From positions 4,883 to 62,908 of the forward strand of contig PLET01000122.1 of the NCBI GenBank assembly GCA_003137095.1: a DNA stretch of 58,026 bases. The letters are read 5' to 3'. This DNA comes from Gammaproteobacteria bacterium. GTDB taxonomy: Bacteria > Pseudomonadota > Gammaproteobacteria > Steroidobacterales > Steroidobacteraceae. The notes under the pieces are model-generated. The model was given only the letters and a program-made list of their open reading frames with translations, made no database searches and was not told where the DNA came from. Positions 18,695 to 27,596 of this stretch are shown piece after piece. Each line of letters begins with the position of its first letter. Position 1 is the stretch's first letter. The position numbers were made by a program, and so were the translations under genes.

Positions 18695-19207
18695 ATGGCT
18701 AATGAGAGCAAGGCGGCGGACAACGGTGCCGCGACCGACAGCGAACAATACCTCACGTTCATGCTCGCCGGCGAGGAGTACGGCGTCGACATCCTGCGCG
18801 TGCAGGAGATCAAGGGGTGGGACAAGGTGACCCGCATCCCGCGCACGCCCGAGTATGTTCTCGGCGTGATCAATCTGCGCGGTTCGGTGGTCCCGATCCT
18901 CGACCTGCGCAGCCGCTTCGGCCTGGATAAGATCGTCTTCGGGCCGACCACCGTGATCATCGTGGTCAAGGTGGCCGGCCGGCGCGGCGAGCGCACGGTC
19001 GGAATGGTCGTCGACGCGGTGTCCGACGTCTACAACGTCCCCGTCGGCGCCAGCAAGCCGCCGCCCGACGTCTGCGGCAGCATCGACACGGTGTTCGTCA
19101 AGGCGCTCGCGACCATCGCCGACAAGCTGGTCATCCTGCTCGACATCGACCGGCTCATCGACAACAGCATCATCGAAGAGCCGCTGTCCGGGGCGGCCGC
19201 GGCGTGA
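18695..19207 (+). CDS. cheW: Chemotaxis coupling protein CheW
   Basis: CheW links receptors to CheA in the signalling array. The 170-residue protein carries the SH3-like family blocks: YLTFMLAGEEYGVDILRVQE near the N terminus, TRIPRTPEYVLGVINLRGSVVPILDLRSRFG and TVGMVVDAVSDV. An AAGGAGA ribosome site precedes ATG 18695. Its stop overlaps the next start by four bases. It lies between cheA and a STAS-domain gene. Confidence 0.93.
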   Translation: MANESKAADNGAATDSEQYLTFMLAGEEYGVDILRVQEIKGWDKVTRIPRTPEYVLGVINLRGSVVPILDLRSRFGLDKIVFGPTTVIIVVKVAGRRGERTVGMVVDAVSDVYNVPVGASKPPPDVCGSIDTVFVKALATIADKLVILLDIDRLIDNSIIEEPLSGAAAA

Positions 19208-19518
19208 GCCGGAAGAAGCCCGTGCGCGCAGCGCAGAGCGGCAGCATCGAACTGCCGGCGCAGCTGTCGATCGTGCACGCCGCCGAGCTGCACCGCACGC
19301 TCGTGACCCGGCTCGGCGCCGGCGGCCCGCTGGTGATCGACGGCAGCCGCGTGGAGGAGATCGACACGGCCATCCTGCAGCTGCTCGCCGGTCTGTGGCG
19401 CAGCGCCCGTGAGCGCGGTCTCGGCTGCACCTGGCACAATCCTTCGGGCACGCTGCGCAAGACCGCCGACCTCATCGGGCTGGCCGGGGTACTGGACCTG
19501 CGTGATGCTTCCGCCTGA
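19204..19518 (+). CDS. STAS-domain protein of the chemotaxis operon
   Basis: The 104-residue protein is an anti-sigma-antagonist/MlaB-like STAS domain: IELPAQLSIVHAAELHRTLVTR, LVIDGSRVEEIDTAILQLLAGL and a C-terminal LAGVLDL. The usual phosphorylatable Ser/Thr position reads EEIDTAILQLL, where T is present. STAS proteins bind partner switches, nucleotides or other proteins; its partner here is unknown. It overlaps cheW (ATGA type) and the next gene, so all three are co-translated. Confidence 0.8.
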   Translation: MSRKKPVRAAQSGSIELPAQLSIVHAAELHRTLVTRLGAGGPLVIDGSRVEEIDTAILQLLAGLWRSARERGLGCTWHNPSGTLRKTADLIGLAGVLDLRDASA

Positions 19519-19981
19519 CCTGAAAGAACCGCCGGAACAGCAGGAACCGCCGGGCGCCGTGCAGCAATGCCGCCGCTGGCTCGAATGGTCCGCCGCACAG
19601 ATCGAAGCCTGCCTCACCGTCGACGGCGCGGCGAACAGCCGGCTGCTCGCCTCCTTCGAGAGGTTCATGAGCGCCGACCGCAGCGAGGCCACCCTCGCCG
19701 CCGAGATCAGCGCCGTCGTGGTGGCGGTCCAGGCCCATGACCGCATCATGCAGCAGCTGCAACACGTGGTGGAGTCGCTGCGCGCACTGCACCGTCACAT
19801 GGCGGACGTCGAACGCCGCGCCTCGGCCGAGCACTGGCGCCAGTTGCGCGAGAATCAGTGGCGCAGGTTCAGCATGACCGAGGAGCGGGCGCTGTTCGCC
19901 CGCATCTTCGCCGATGAATCGCCAGCGCCCGAGCTGGCGGATGCGGTGCTCCCCGGCGACGTCGAGCTGTTCGAGTCATGA
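19505..19981 (+). CDS. Helical chemotaxis-operon protein with CheZ-like DxxxQ motif
   Basis: I do not recognise the family by name. The 158-residue, mostly helical protein has a Pro/Glu/Gln-rich first 20 residues and then long helices. Within VVAVQAHDRIMQQLQHVVESL it has D79 and Q83, the D-x3-Q spacing of the CheZ catalytic pair (DLTGQ in E. coli). CheZ is the CheY-P phosphatase, and no plain CheZ is present in the cluster. ATG 19505 overlaps the STAS stop region; its own stop overlaps cheR by four bases. A structural or adaptor role is the alternative. Confidence 0.6.
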   Translation: MLPPDLKEPPEQQEPPGAVQQCRRWLEWSAAQIEACLTVDGAANSRLLASFERFMSADRSEATLAAEISAVVVAVQAHDRIMQQLQHVVESLRALHRHMADVERRASAEHWRQLRENQWRRFSMTEERALFARIFADESPAPELADAVLPGDVELFES

Positions 19982-20820
19982 ACGCATCGGCCGGCGGCCA
20001 GGAATTCGAGTTCACCGACTCGGACTTCAACCGCCTGCGTGACCTGGTTTACGCACATACCGGCATCGCCCTGTCGGATGCCAAACGTCAGCTCGTGTAC
20101 AGCCGCCTCGCGCGGCGGCTGCGCAAGCTCAACCTGACCACCTTCGGCGAATACTGCAGCACGGTGGAAGCCGGCGGCGCGGAGGAAATGCAGGAGCTGA
20201 CCAATGCCATCACCACGAATCTCACGTCGTTCTTCCGCGAGCAATATCATTTCGATCAGCTGGCCGCCGAGGCGCTGCCGCAGGCGCAGAATCAGCGTGC
20301 GGCCACCCGCCGCGTGCGCCTGTGGTCGGCGGGCTGCTCGACCGGCGAGGAGCCGTATTCCATCGCCATCGTGCTGCGCGAGGCGTTCGCGCGCCTGCAG
20401 AACTGGGATGTGAAGCTGCTCGCCACGGACATCGATTCCAAGGTGGTGCAGACGGCGGCGGCGGGCGTCTACGATGCCGAGAGGCTGAAGGGCATGTCGG
20501 TGGAGCGCCGGACGCGCTGGTTCACCCGCGATGCGGCGGGTCCCGACACCTATTCGGCCGCCACCGAGCTCAAGTCCCTGATCACGTTCAAGAAGCTGAA
20601 CCTGCTCGACCCCTGGCCGATGAAGGGTCCCTTCGACATCATCTTCTGCCGCAACGTCGTCATCTATTTCGACAAGGACACCCAGCGTAGGCTGTTCGAA
20701 CGCATGGCCGAAACGCAGCAGGTGGGCGGCTGGCTGTTCATCGGCCATTCGGAGAACCTGTTCAATGTGACGCGCCGCTACAAGCTGGTCGGACGCACGG
20801 TGTACCGGAGGACCGAATGA
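19978..20820 (+). CDS. cheR: Chemoreceptor methyltransferase CheR
   Basis: CheR methylates glutamates of chemoreceptors with S-adenosylmethionine during adaptation. The 280-residue protein has the N-terminal all-helical domain (FNRLRDLVYAHTGIAL, KRQLVYSRLARRLRKL), the NLTSFFRE block, the SAM-binding RLWSAGCSTGEEPYSIAI, ATDIDSKVV and IIFCRNVVIYFD. It overlaps its neighbours on both sides by four bases. The MCP at the end of the cluster has a C-terminal pentapeptide that may dock it. Confidence 0.95.
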   Translation: MNASAGGQEFEFTDSDFNRLRDLVYAHTGIALSDAKRQLVYSRLARRLRKLNLTTFGEYCSTVEAGGAEEMQELTNAITTNLTSFFREQYHFDQLAAEALPQAQNQRAATRRVRLWSAGCSTGEEPYSIAIVLREAFARLQNWDVKLLATDIDSKVVQTAAAGVYDAERLKGMSVERRTRWFTRDAAGPDTYSAATELKSLITFKKLNLLDPWPMKGPFDIIFCRNVVIYFDKDTQRRLFERMAETQQVGGWLFIGHSENLFNVTRRYKLVGRTVYRRTE

Positions 20821-21476
20821 CGCAGGCCGGCCTCAAAGCCCTGTCCGCCGCGCCGCCGGACCTGCCGCCCGCGCTGCCGCAGTTCGCACACATCCGGCGC
20901 ACCTGGGACGCGGACCTCGGACGGCCGCTCGCCAAGCTGCTGCCCGGCGAATACTACGTGACCAGCCACGATGAGGTCATATTCACGGTTCTCGGCTCCT
21001 GTGTTTCGGCCTGCGTGCGCGAGCGCAAGCTCGGGATCGGCGGCATGAATCACTTCATGCTGCCGCTCGACCGGTCCGGCGGCACCAGCGCCTGGTCCGA
21101 GAATCAGTTCAGCTCCGCGACGCGCTACGGCAACGTCGCGATGGAGCGGCTCATCAATGACATCCTGAACCTCGGGGGCCGGCGCGAGAATCTCGAGTTC
21201 AAGGTGGTCGGCGGCGGCAAGGTCCTCGACACCTCCATGGATGTGGGCGCGCTCAACGCCGCCTTCGTCCGCGATTATCTGCGCACCGAAGGCTTCACCA
21301 TCACCGTGGAGGATCTCGGCGAGAGCTTCGCGCGCAAGGTGTATTACAGCCCGTTGACCGGCAAGGCGCGCGTCAAGCGGCTCACCGCGACCCTGAACCG
21401 GACCATATTCGAGCGCGAGAAGCAATCCGCACCCACCAAGGCCCAGGTCGAATCCGGCTCCGTGGAACTCTTCTGA
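20817..21476 (+). CDS. cheD: Chemoreceptor glutamine deamidase CheD
   Basis: CheD deamidates receptor glutamines and, in some species, binds CheC-type phosphatases. The 219-residue protein shows the catalytic Cys in TVLGSCVSACV, the His in GGMNHFMLP, and the Thr/Gly region KVVGGGKVLD. A CheX-like gene lies 1.6 kb downstream, so an adaptation link between the two is possible. It overlaps cheR by four bases and precedes cheB by 5 bases. Confidence 0.95.
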   Translation: MTQAGLKALSAAPPDLPPALPQFAHIRRTWDADLGRPLAKLLPGEYYVTSHDEVIFTVLGSCVSACVRERKLGIGGMNHFMLPLDRSGGTSAWSENQFSSATRYGNVAMERLINDILNLGGRRENLEFKVVGGGKVLDTSMDVGALNAAFVRDYLRTEGFTITVEDLGESFARKVYYSPLTGKARVKRLTATLNRTIFEREKQSAPTKAQVESGSVELF

Positions 21477-21481
21477 CGGCC

Positions 21482-22594
21482 ATGGCAACAATGAACGAAA
21501 AGATTCGCGTGCTGGTGATCGACGATTCCGCGGTGATGCGCCAGCTGCTGACCGAATTATTGAATTCCGACCCGGCGATCGAGGTCGTCGGCACGGCGAT
21601 GGATGCCTTCCGCGCGCGCGAGAAGATCAAATTGCTCAATCCCGATGTGCTCACTCTCGACGTCGAGATGCCGCGCATGGACGGCCTTGCCTTCCTGCGC
21701 AATCTCATGCGGCTGCGGCCCATGCCCGTGGTGATGTGCGCCTCGCCCACCCAGAACGGCGTCAACGTCGCCCTCGATGCGCTCGCCTTGGGTGCGGTGG
21801 ATTTCGTCGCCAAGCCGGCGGTCGGCGGCCGCGGCGACATCCGCGACGTGGCGCAGGAGCTGATTGCCAAGGTCAAGGTGGCGGCGCACGCCCACATCCG
21901 GGCGATCGTGGAACCCGTGCAGATGCACGTCGAGGACAGTCACGACGCCGGCGTGGTGCTGCCGAAGCGCGATGCCCCCAGGCATCCGGTGGGCGAGCGC
22001 ATCATCGCCATCGGCGCCTCCACCGGCGGTACGGAAGCCATCAAAGAGGTCCTCACCCGGCTGCCCGCCGACGTGCCGGGCATCGTGATCACCCAACACA
22101 TACCCAAGGCCTTCAGCGGCCCGTTTGCGCAGCGCATGAACGCGCTGTGCGAACTGGCCGTCTGCGAGGCCGAAGACGGCCAGGCCATTCTGGCCGGACA
22201 TGTGTACATCGCGCCCGGCGACCAGCACCTGCTGGTGGCCCGGGTCGGATCCCGCTATCAATGCAAGCTGAGCTCGGGCGCCCTGGTCAACCGGCACCGG
22301 CCCTCGGTGGACGTGTTGTTTCGCTCCGTGGCCCAGACCGCGGGGTCGAGCTCGATCGGCGTGATGCTCACCGGCATGGGCCGCGACGGAGCCGACGGCA
22401 TGAAGGAGATGCGCGATGCGGGCGCCGCCACCATCGCCCAGGACGAAAGCACCAGCGTGGTGTGGGGCATGCCGGGCGCGGCGTGCGAATTGGGGGCGGT
22501 GCAGTGGCAATCTCCGCTGCCGCAGATCGCCGAGCGGATTCTCAGCCTGATCAAGGCTCCGGCGGAACTATTGCGACGCAGCATGTCGGTTTGA
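21482..22594 (+). CDS. cheB: Chemoreceptor methylesterase CheB
   Basis: CheB removes receptor methyl groups and is activated by CheA. The 370-residue protein has an N-terminal receiver (VIDDSAVMRQLL, LTLDVEMPRMDG) and a C-terminal esterase domain with the serine in IGASTGGTEAIKEVL, the histidine in TQHIPKAFSGPFAQRMN and the aspartate in MLTGMGRDGADGM. The start ATG 21482 has another in-frame ATG three codons later. Confidence 0.95.
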   Translation: MATMNEKIRVLVIDDSAVMRQLLTELLNSDPAIEVVGTAMDAFRAREKIKLLNPDVLTLDVEMPRMDGLAFLRNLMRLRPMPVVMCASPTQNGVNVALDALALGAVDFVAKPAVGGRGDIRDVAQELIAKVKVAAHAHIRAIVEPVQMHVEDSHDAGVVLPKRDAPRHPVGERIIAIGASTGGTEAIKEVLTRLPADVPGIVITQHIPKAFSGPFAQRMNALCELAVCEAEDGQAILAGHVYIAPGDQHLLVARVGSRYQCKLSSGALVNRHRPSVDVLFRSVAQTAGSSSIGVMLTGMGRDGADGMKEMRDAGAATIAQDESTSVVWGMPGAACELGAVQWQSPLPQIAERILSLIKAPAELLRRSMSV

Positions 22595-22645
22595 TGCCGG
22601 CGCGGCAATTCAAGAAATCCCCGCCGCCGCCGATGCACCGTAAGT

Positions 22646-23008
22646 ATGAAAATCATGATCGTCGACGATTCAACCGCCATGCGCATGATCGTAAAGAAGA
22701 CCCTGCGCCAGGCGGGATTCGACGGCCATGACATCAGCGAGGCCGACGATGGCGCCAAGGCACTGACCGCGATCAAGGCCTCGATGCCCGATCTCGTGCT
22801 GTCCGACTGGAACATGCCGAACATGAGCGGCATGCAACTGCTCGAAGCGCTCAGGAGCGAGGGCGTGAAGGTCGCCTTCGGATTCGTGACCACCGAGGCG
22901 ACCCCGGACATGCGCGCCAAGGCCACGAGCGCCGGCGCCAAATTCCTGATTTCGAAACCCTTCAGCGCGGATTCGTTCAAGGAACACCTGGGACCCCACC
23001 TGCGCTGA
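22646..23008 (+). CDS. Second CheY-like response regulator
   Basis: This 120-residue receiver has the acidic pair D7/D8 (MIVDDSTAMRMI), phospho-acceptor D54 in LVLSDWNMPNMSG, a T in VTTEATPDM and K in FLISKPFSAD. The DWNMPNMSG block is close to classical CheY that binds the flagellar motor, whereas the CheY at 16231 differs (DVHMPRMDG). It may be the motor-acting CheY while the other is a phosphate sink, or the reverse. It is followed by the CheX-like gene 28 bases on. Confidence 0.9.
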   Translation: MKIMIVDDSTAMRMIVKKTLRQAGFDGHDISEADDGAKALTAIKASMPDLVLSDWNMPNMSGMQLLEALRSEGVKVAFGFVTTEATPDMRAKATSAGAKFLISKPFSADSFKEHLGPHLR

Positions 23009-23036
23009 GGCGCGGCTGTCCCCGAAGGCCATTCCG

Positions 23037-23516
23037 ATGTCCACCGCCTGTCCGCTGCCCGACGCCCACAAGATCGCGGACCTTCTGGGCCTGCTGTTCG
23101 ACGGCCTCGACGTGAAACCGGGCGGCAAATTCGACCAGACGCCCGCCGGCGGCTCCTGGTACGGCATCTACGTGCGCGATACCGGCGAGACCGCCGCGAT
23201 GTGCGGCGCGGACACCCATCTGGCTGCGAGCTTCGGCGCCGCGCTCAGCATGCTGCCCCCGGCAATGGCCAAGGAAGCGGCGAAGTCGCATGAACTCTCC
23301 GCAGTGATGGTGGAGAACCTGCGCGAGACCATGAACATCTGCACGCGCCTGGTGCTGGACGGCGGATCGCCGCATCTGAAGCTCGACCAGGTGTACCCGG
23401 CCGCCTCCCTGCCCGCGACGGCCAGCGCGCTGCTGAACGCCTCGCAGGGACGGCGCGAGTTCCAGGTGCAGCTGCCGAAATACGGCGGCGGCGTCATGAC
23501 GGTGCTGTCCGCGTAA
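23037..23516 (+). CDS. CheX-like protein (candidate CheY-P phosphatase)
   Basis: The 159-residue protein has the size of CheX and carries one E-x2-N pair (E97, N100) in [16 protein letters not shown], followed 21 residues later by a proline, close to the family pattern E-x2-N-x22-P. The first half ([25 protein letters not shown]) resembles the CheX/CheC segment before the helix. CheX/CheC/FliY proteins dephosphorylate CheY-P. It sits between a CheY and the MCP, 28 bases after the former. The assignment rests on motif and context. Confidence 0.6.
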   Translation: MSTACPLPDAHKIADLLGLLFDGLDVKPGGKFDQTPAGGSWYGIYVRDTGETAAMCGADTHLAASFGAALSMLPPAMAKEAAKSHELSAVMVENLRETMNICTRLVLDGGSPHLKLDQVYPAASLPATASALLNASQGRREFQVQLPKYGGGVMTVLSA

Positions 23517-23551
23517 ACATTCGGGTCGATAAACCTCATGGAGAGAGCGTA

Positions 23552-25816
23552 ATGAGTTACCGCAATTCCGTCGGCGCCCGGCTGGCAATCGCCTTTGCCG
23601 GCGTCATTCTGGTGTTCGCCGTCGCGGTGGGCCTCGGCCTGGCGCGGCTGGCCGCCTTCAACACCGCCGTCAGCGAGATCACCGGTGCGGAGCTCGCCAA
23701 TCTGGAGACCACCACTGCCTGGTCGGCCGCACTCTCCGAATCCATGCGCCACGCCCGCAACATGCTGATCATGGACGACAAGTCCCAGATCCAGGGCGAG
23801 GCCGAAAAGATCGCCGCGCTCACCGGCAAGGGCGCGGAGTATGCCCGCGCGATGACCGCGAGCGTGCAATCCGAGGACGGCAAGGCGCTGCTGCAGGCGG
23901 CGCTCGACTCACGCACGAACCTTCTGCCGCTCGACCAGGAATTCATTTCGCATGTGCAGGCCGGCGACTTCAAGGCTGCCAAGGAGACGCTACTCACGCG
24001 TTCGCGGCCGGCGCAGCTGGCGCTGATCGGCGCCCTGGCAAAGCTCGGCGACTACCAGAGGACCCGAATCCATGAGCGCGCCACCCTGCTCGATGCCTCC
24101 TATCGGCGCATTCAGCTGTTGCTGCTCAGCCTGTCGGTGATCGCCGTCGCGGTGGCCTGCCTGCTCGCCGTGCTGCTCACCCGCGTCATCAAGCGGCCCT
24201 TGGACGCAGCGGCCATAGTGCTCGGCGAGATCGGCAAGGGCAACTACACCAGCGTCATCCCCAAGCATGCGAACGACGAAATCGGCCGCACGCTGCAGGG
24301 GCTCGAACTCATGCAGACCGCGCTGCGCGAGCGCACCGAAAAGGAACACGCGATGGCCGTGGAAAACGGCCGGATCCGCATCGCCCTGGAGCGCGTGTCG
24401 GTGGGCGTCATGGTGGCCGACACCGACGGCAAGATCACTTTCGCCAACGACTGCGCGACCGCGATTTTCCGCAAGCAGGCGGGCGAGATCCGCAAGTCCC
24501 TGACCCAATTCGACCCGGAGCGCATCGTCGGCTACTCCTTCGATCAGTTCCACAAGGTGCCCTCGCACCAGCGCAACATGCTCGCCACCCTGAACGGCAC
24601 CCACACCTTGGACCTCAGGCTCGGCGGCGCGGCGCTGCGCATCATCGCCAACCCCGTGATCGAGGGCGACAAGCGGCTCGGCACGGTGGTGCAATGGCTG
24701 GATCGCACCGAGGAAGTGTCCACCGAGGAAGAGGTTCAGAACATGGTCGCCGGGGCCATCGACGGCGACCTCACGGTGCGCATCGTCGAGGAAGGCAAGG
24801 CGCCGTTCTTCAAGTCGCTCGCCGTCGGGGTGAACCGCCTGCTCGAGAACATGGCCGACGTGATCCGCACCATGGGCCAGGCCGCCGCGGAGGTGCGCAC
24901 CGGTTCCGAGGAGATCTCACGCGGTAACACGGATTTGAGCCAGCGCACCGAAGAGCAGGCCTCCAGCCTCGAGGAAACCGCCTCCTCCATGGAGCAGATG
25001 ACGTCGACGGTCAAGAACAACGCCGACAATGCCGCGCAGGCCAACCAGCTCGCCAGCGCCGCCCGCGAACAGGCCGAACGCGGCGGCTCGGTGGTCGGGG
25101 CGGCCGTCACCGCCATGAGCGAGATCAACGCCTCCTCCAAACGCATCGCCGACATCATCAGCGTCATCGATGAAATCGCCTTCCAGACGAATCTGCTCGC
25201 GCTGAACGCGGCGGTGGAGGCCGCACGCGCCGGCGAACAGGGCCGCGGCTTCGCGGTGGTCGCCGCCGAGGTCAGGAACCTCGCATCGCGCAGCGCACAG
25301 GCGGCCAAGGAGATCAAGGCGCTGATCAACGACTCGGTGGGCAAGGTCACCGAGGGCACCAAACTCGTCGATGAATCCGGCAAGGTGCTCGCGGAAATCG
25401 TGGTGCGCGTCAAGAAGGTCACGGACGTGATGGCCGAGATCGCCAGCTCGAGCCGCGAGCAGGCTTCGGGAATCGAGCAGGTCAACAAGGCCATCACCAT
25501 GATGGACGACGTCACCCAGCAGAATGCCGCCCTGGTCGAGCAGGCGTCCGCGGCCGCGCAGGCGCTCACCGAGCAGGCCTCCAATCTCACGCAGCTGATC
25601 TCGCGCTACAAGGTGGGCGGCAACCCGGCCGCCAAGGCCGCGGCGGTCGCGCCGGCCCATTCGATGCGGTCGCAGCCGGCGCCGGTCGCGACGGAGCGCC
25701 GTGCGCCGAACCGGCCGCTGAGCGGCGCCAAGAGGACCGCGACGGCCGCCGCGCCGCGTTCCGCGCTCGCCCGCAAGGCCGAGCCCACGGCCGACGAGGA
25801 GTGGAAGGACTTCTGA
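23552..25816 (+). CDS. Methyl-accepting chemotaxis protein with PAS-like segment and CheR pentapeptide
   Basis: The 754-residue receptor has TM1 (about 11-30), a periplasmic helical sensor of the 4HB type (about 32-185), TM2 (about 186-208), a HAMP (about 209-262), a PAS-like part (about 283-390, with [19 protein letters not shown]), a second HAMP-like segment ([13 protein letters not shown]) and the signalling hairpin with the tip [21 protein letters not shown]. An Ala/Pro/Arg linker of about 65 residues then ends in EWKDF, the xWxxF type CheR/CheB docking pentapeptide. A GGAGAGAG ribosome site precedes ATG 23552. The ligand is unknown; its location inside the hut locus is suggestive. Confidence 0.92.
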   Translation: MSYRNSVGARLAIAFAGVILVFAVAVGLGLARLAAFNTAVSEITGAELANLETTTAWSAALSESMRHARNMLIMDDKSQIQGEAEKIAALTGKGAEYARAMTASVQSEDGKALLQAALDSRTNLLPLDQEFISHVQAGDFKAAKETLLTRSRPAQLALIGALAKLGDYQRTRIHERATLLDASYRRIQLLLLSLSVIAVAVACLLAVLLTRVIKRPLDAAAIVLGEIGKGNYTSVIPKHANDEIGRTLQGLELMQTALRERTEKEHAMAVENGRIRIALERVSVGVMVADTDGKITFANDCATAIFRKQAGEIRKSLTQFDPERIVGYSFDQFHKVPSHQRNMLATLNGTHTLDLRLGGAALRIIANPVIEGDKRLGTVVQWLDRTEEVSTEEEVQNMVAGAIDGDLTVRIVEEGKAPFFKSLAVGVNRLLENMADVIRTMGQAAAEVRTGSEEISRGNTDLSQRTEEQASSLEETASSMEQMTSTVKNNADNAAQANQLASAAREQAERGGSVVGAAVTAMSEINASSKRIADIISVIDEIAFQTNLLALNAAVEAARAGEQGRGFAVVAAEVRNLASRSAQAAKEIKALINDSVGKVTEGTKLVDESGKVLAEIVVRVKKVTDVMAEIASSSREQASGIEQVNKAITMMDDVTQQNAALVEQASAAAQALTEQASNLTQLISRYKVGGNPAAKAAAVAPAHSMRSQPAPVATERRAPNRPLSGAKRTATAAAPRSALARKAEPTADEEWKDF

Positions 25817-25875
25817 GCGCGCTGGCTGTAGAAAAGCCCTGGATTGATCCGCGGCTTTGACATACCGTGCCGCCG

Positions 25876-27414
25876 ATGGGCGACATCTTCAATCTGCGTG
25901 CCGGCCACTGCCCACTCGCCCGGCTGCGGCGCATCTATGAGCGCCCGGTCGCAATCCGCCTCGACGCCGGGGACCGCGCGCGCATCGACGCCTCGAGCGC
26001 GCTGGTCGATCGCATCGTGGAACAGGGCGACGCCGCCTACGGCATCAACACCGGCTTCGGTCTGTTGGCGCAGACCCGCATACCCACCGAGCAGCTCGAG
26101 CAGCTGCAGCGCAATCTGCTGCTGTCGCACGCGGCCGGCGTCGGCGAAGCGCTGCCCGACGCGGTGGTGCGGCTGATTCTCGCGCTCAAGATCAATGCGC
26201 TGGCGCGCGGCCATTCGGGCATCAGTGCCGCGCTCATCGACGGCCTGCTGGCGCTGCTGGAGCACGAGGTCTATCCGCTGATCCCCGCGCAGGGCTCGGT
26301 CGGCGCCTCCGGCGACCTGGCGCCGCTCGCGCATCTGGGCGCCGTACTGCTCGGCATCGGCCAGGTTCGCATCGGCGGTGAACGGCTGCCCGCCGCCGAC
26401 GGCCTGGCACGCGCCGGACTGACGGTGTTCCGGCTGCGCGCCAAGGAGGGCCTGGCGCTGATCAACGGCACCCAGGTGTCCACCGCGCTTGCCCTCGCCG
26501 GCCTGTTCGGCGCCGAGGACCTGTTCTCCGCCGCACTGGTCGCCGGCGCCATGTCGGTCGACGCCTTGAAGGGCAGCGATTCGCCCTTCGATGCGCGCAT
26601 CCAGCTGGCGCGCGGCCAGCCCGGCCAGATCGCGGTGGCGCGCGAAATCCTGCGGCTGATCGGCGGCAGCGCCATCCGCGCCTCGCACCTGGACTGCAGC
26701 CGCGTCCAGGATCCCTATTCGTTTCGCTGCCAGCCACAGGTGATGGGCGCCTGCCTCGATCTCATCCGCAATGCCGCCGCCACCCTCGCCATCGAGGCCA
26801 ACGCGGTCACCGACAATCCGCTGCTGTTCGTCGACTCGGCCGAGGTGATCTCGGGGGGTAATTTTCACGGCGAACCGGTGGCCTTCACCGCCGATGTGCT
26901 GGCGCTCGCCATCGCCGAGATCGGCAGCCTGTCGGAGCGGCGCATGGCCGTGCTGGTGGACCCCAAGATGAGCGGGCTGCCGCCGTTTCTGGTCGAGAAC
27001 AGCGGCTTGAATTCCGGCTTCATGATCGCCCAGGTCACCGCCGCGGCGCTGGTGGCCGAGAACAAGACGCTCGCGGCCCCGTGCAGCGTCGACTCCATCC
27101 CCACCTCGGCCAATCAGGAAGATCACGTCAGCATGGCCACGCATGCCGCGCGCCGCCTCGGACGCATGGTCGACAACGCCGCGGGCATCGTCGGCATCGA
27201 ACTGTTGGCCGCGGCCCAGGGCATCGATTTTCACCGCCCCGCGCGCTCCTCGCCCATCCTCGAGCAGGTGCACGCCGACATCCGCGCCGAGGTGCCCTTC
27301 TATGCGGCGGACCGTTACTTCGCGCCGGACATCGAAGCGGCCCAGGGCTGGGTGAGATCCGGGCGCTTCGCCCACAGCGTGGACACCCTGCTGCCCTCGC
27401 GCGCGCCCGGCTGA
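25876..27414 (+). CDS. hutH: Histidine ammonia-lyase
   Basis: HutH converts histidine to urocanate and ammonia, the first step of the pathway. The autocatalytic MIO cofactor triad A144-S145-G146 is in [12 protein letters not shown], and [25 protein letters not shown] and QEDHVSMA-type active-site blocks follow. With ATG 25876 the protein has 512 residues; GTG 25867 adds three. It ends in TLLPSRAPG, a normal end for the family. The gene is separated from hutIFU by the chemotaxis cluster. Its last bases overlap a leftover of a regulator gene. Confidence 0.95.
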   Translation: MGDIFNLRAGHCPLARLRRIYERPVAIRLDAGDRARIDASSALVDRIVEQGDAAYGINTGFGLLAQTRIPTEQLEQLQRNLLLSHAAGVGEALPDAVVRLILALKINALARGHSGISAALIDGLLALLEHEVYPLIPAQGSVGASGDLAPLAHLGAVLLGIGQVRIGGERLPAADGLARAGLTVFRLRAKEGLALINGTQVSTALALAGLFGAEDLFSAALVAGAMSVDALKGSDSPFDARIQLARGQPGQIAVAREILRLIGGSAIRASHLDCSRVQDPYSFRCQPQVMGACLDLIRNAAATLAIEANAVTDNPLLFVDSAEVISGGNFHGEPVAFTADVLALAIAEIGSLSERRMAVLVDPKMSGLPPFLVENSGLNSGFMIAQVTAAALVAENKTLAAPCSVDSIPTSANQEDHVSMATHAARRLGRMVDNAAGIVGIELLAAAQGIDFHRPARSSPILEQVHADIRAEVPFYAADRYFAPDIEAAQGWVRSGRFAHSVDTLLPSRAPG

Positions 27415-27587
27415 GCCCCACCCTAGGTGCCCATCTGGCGACGCTCGAGAATGCCCGCTACGTACGGATCGACGAGGATTTCCTCGAGAAAAAGCCGCGC
27501 ACGCGCATCGCGATCCCGCGCGAGGGACGCCAGGCGCTGATGCAGCACGTCGCCTACCTGCGCAACATCCTCGACGGGGTGGTGTAG
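27405..27587 (+). pseudogene. 3' remnant of a winged-helix (HTH_34-like) regulator
   Basis: In a frame different from hutH, the stretch reads [18 protein letters not shown], then a basic wing DFLEKKPRTRIAIPREGRQAL and a C-terminal HVAYLRNILDGVV. This is the second half of the recognition helix, wing and last helix of the small regulators that begin with an N-terminal helix pair of about 40 residues (PF13601 type, named from memory). No start codon or N-terminal half exists: the frame upstream lies inside hutH. It looks like a regulator gene that lost its 5' end by deletion next to hutH. Confidence 0.6.
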
Positions 27588-27596
27588 GCTTGAAGC

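Noticed and set aside
23525-23532. GTCGATAA before the MCP, like a sigma-28 -10 element
   Set aside because: The -35 position at the right spacing reads TGTCCGCG, which does not fit.
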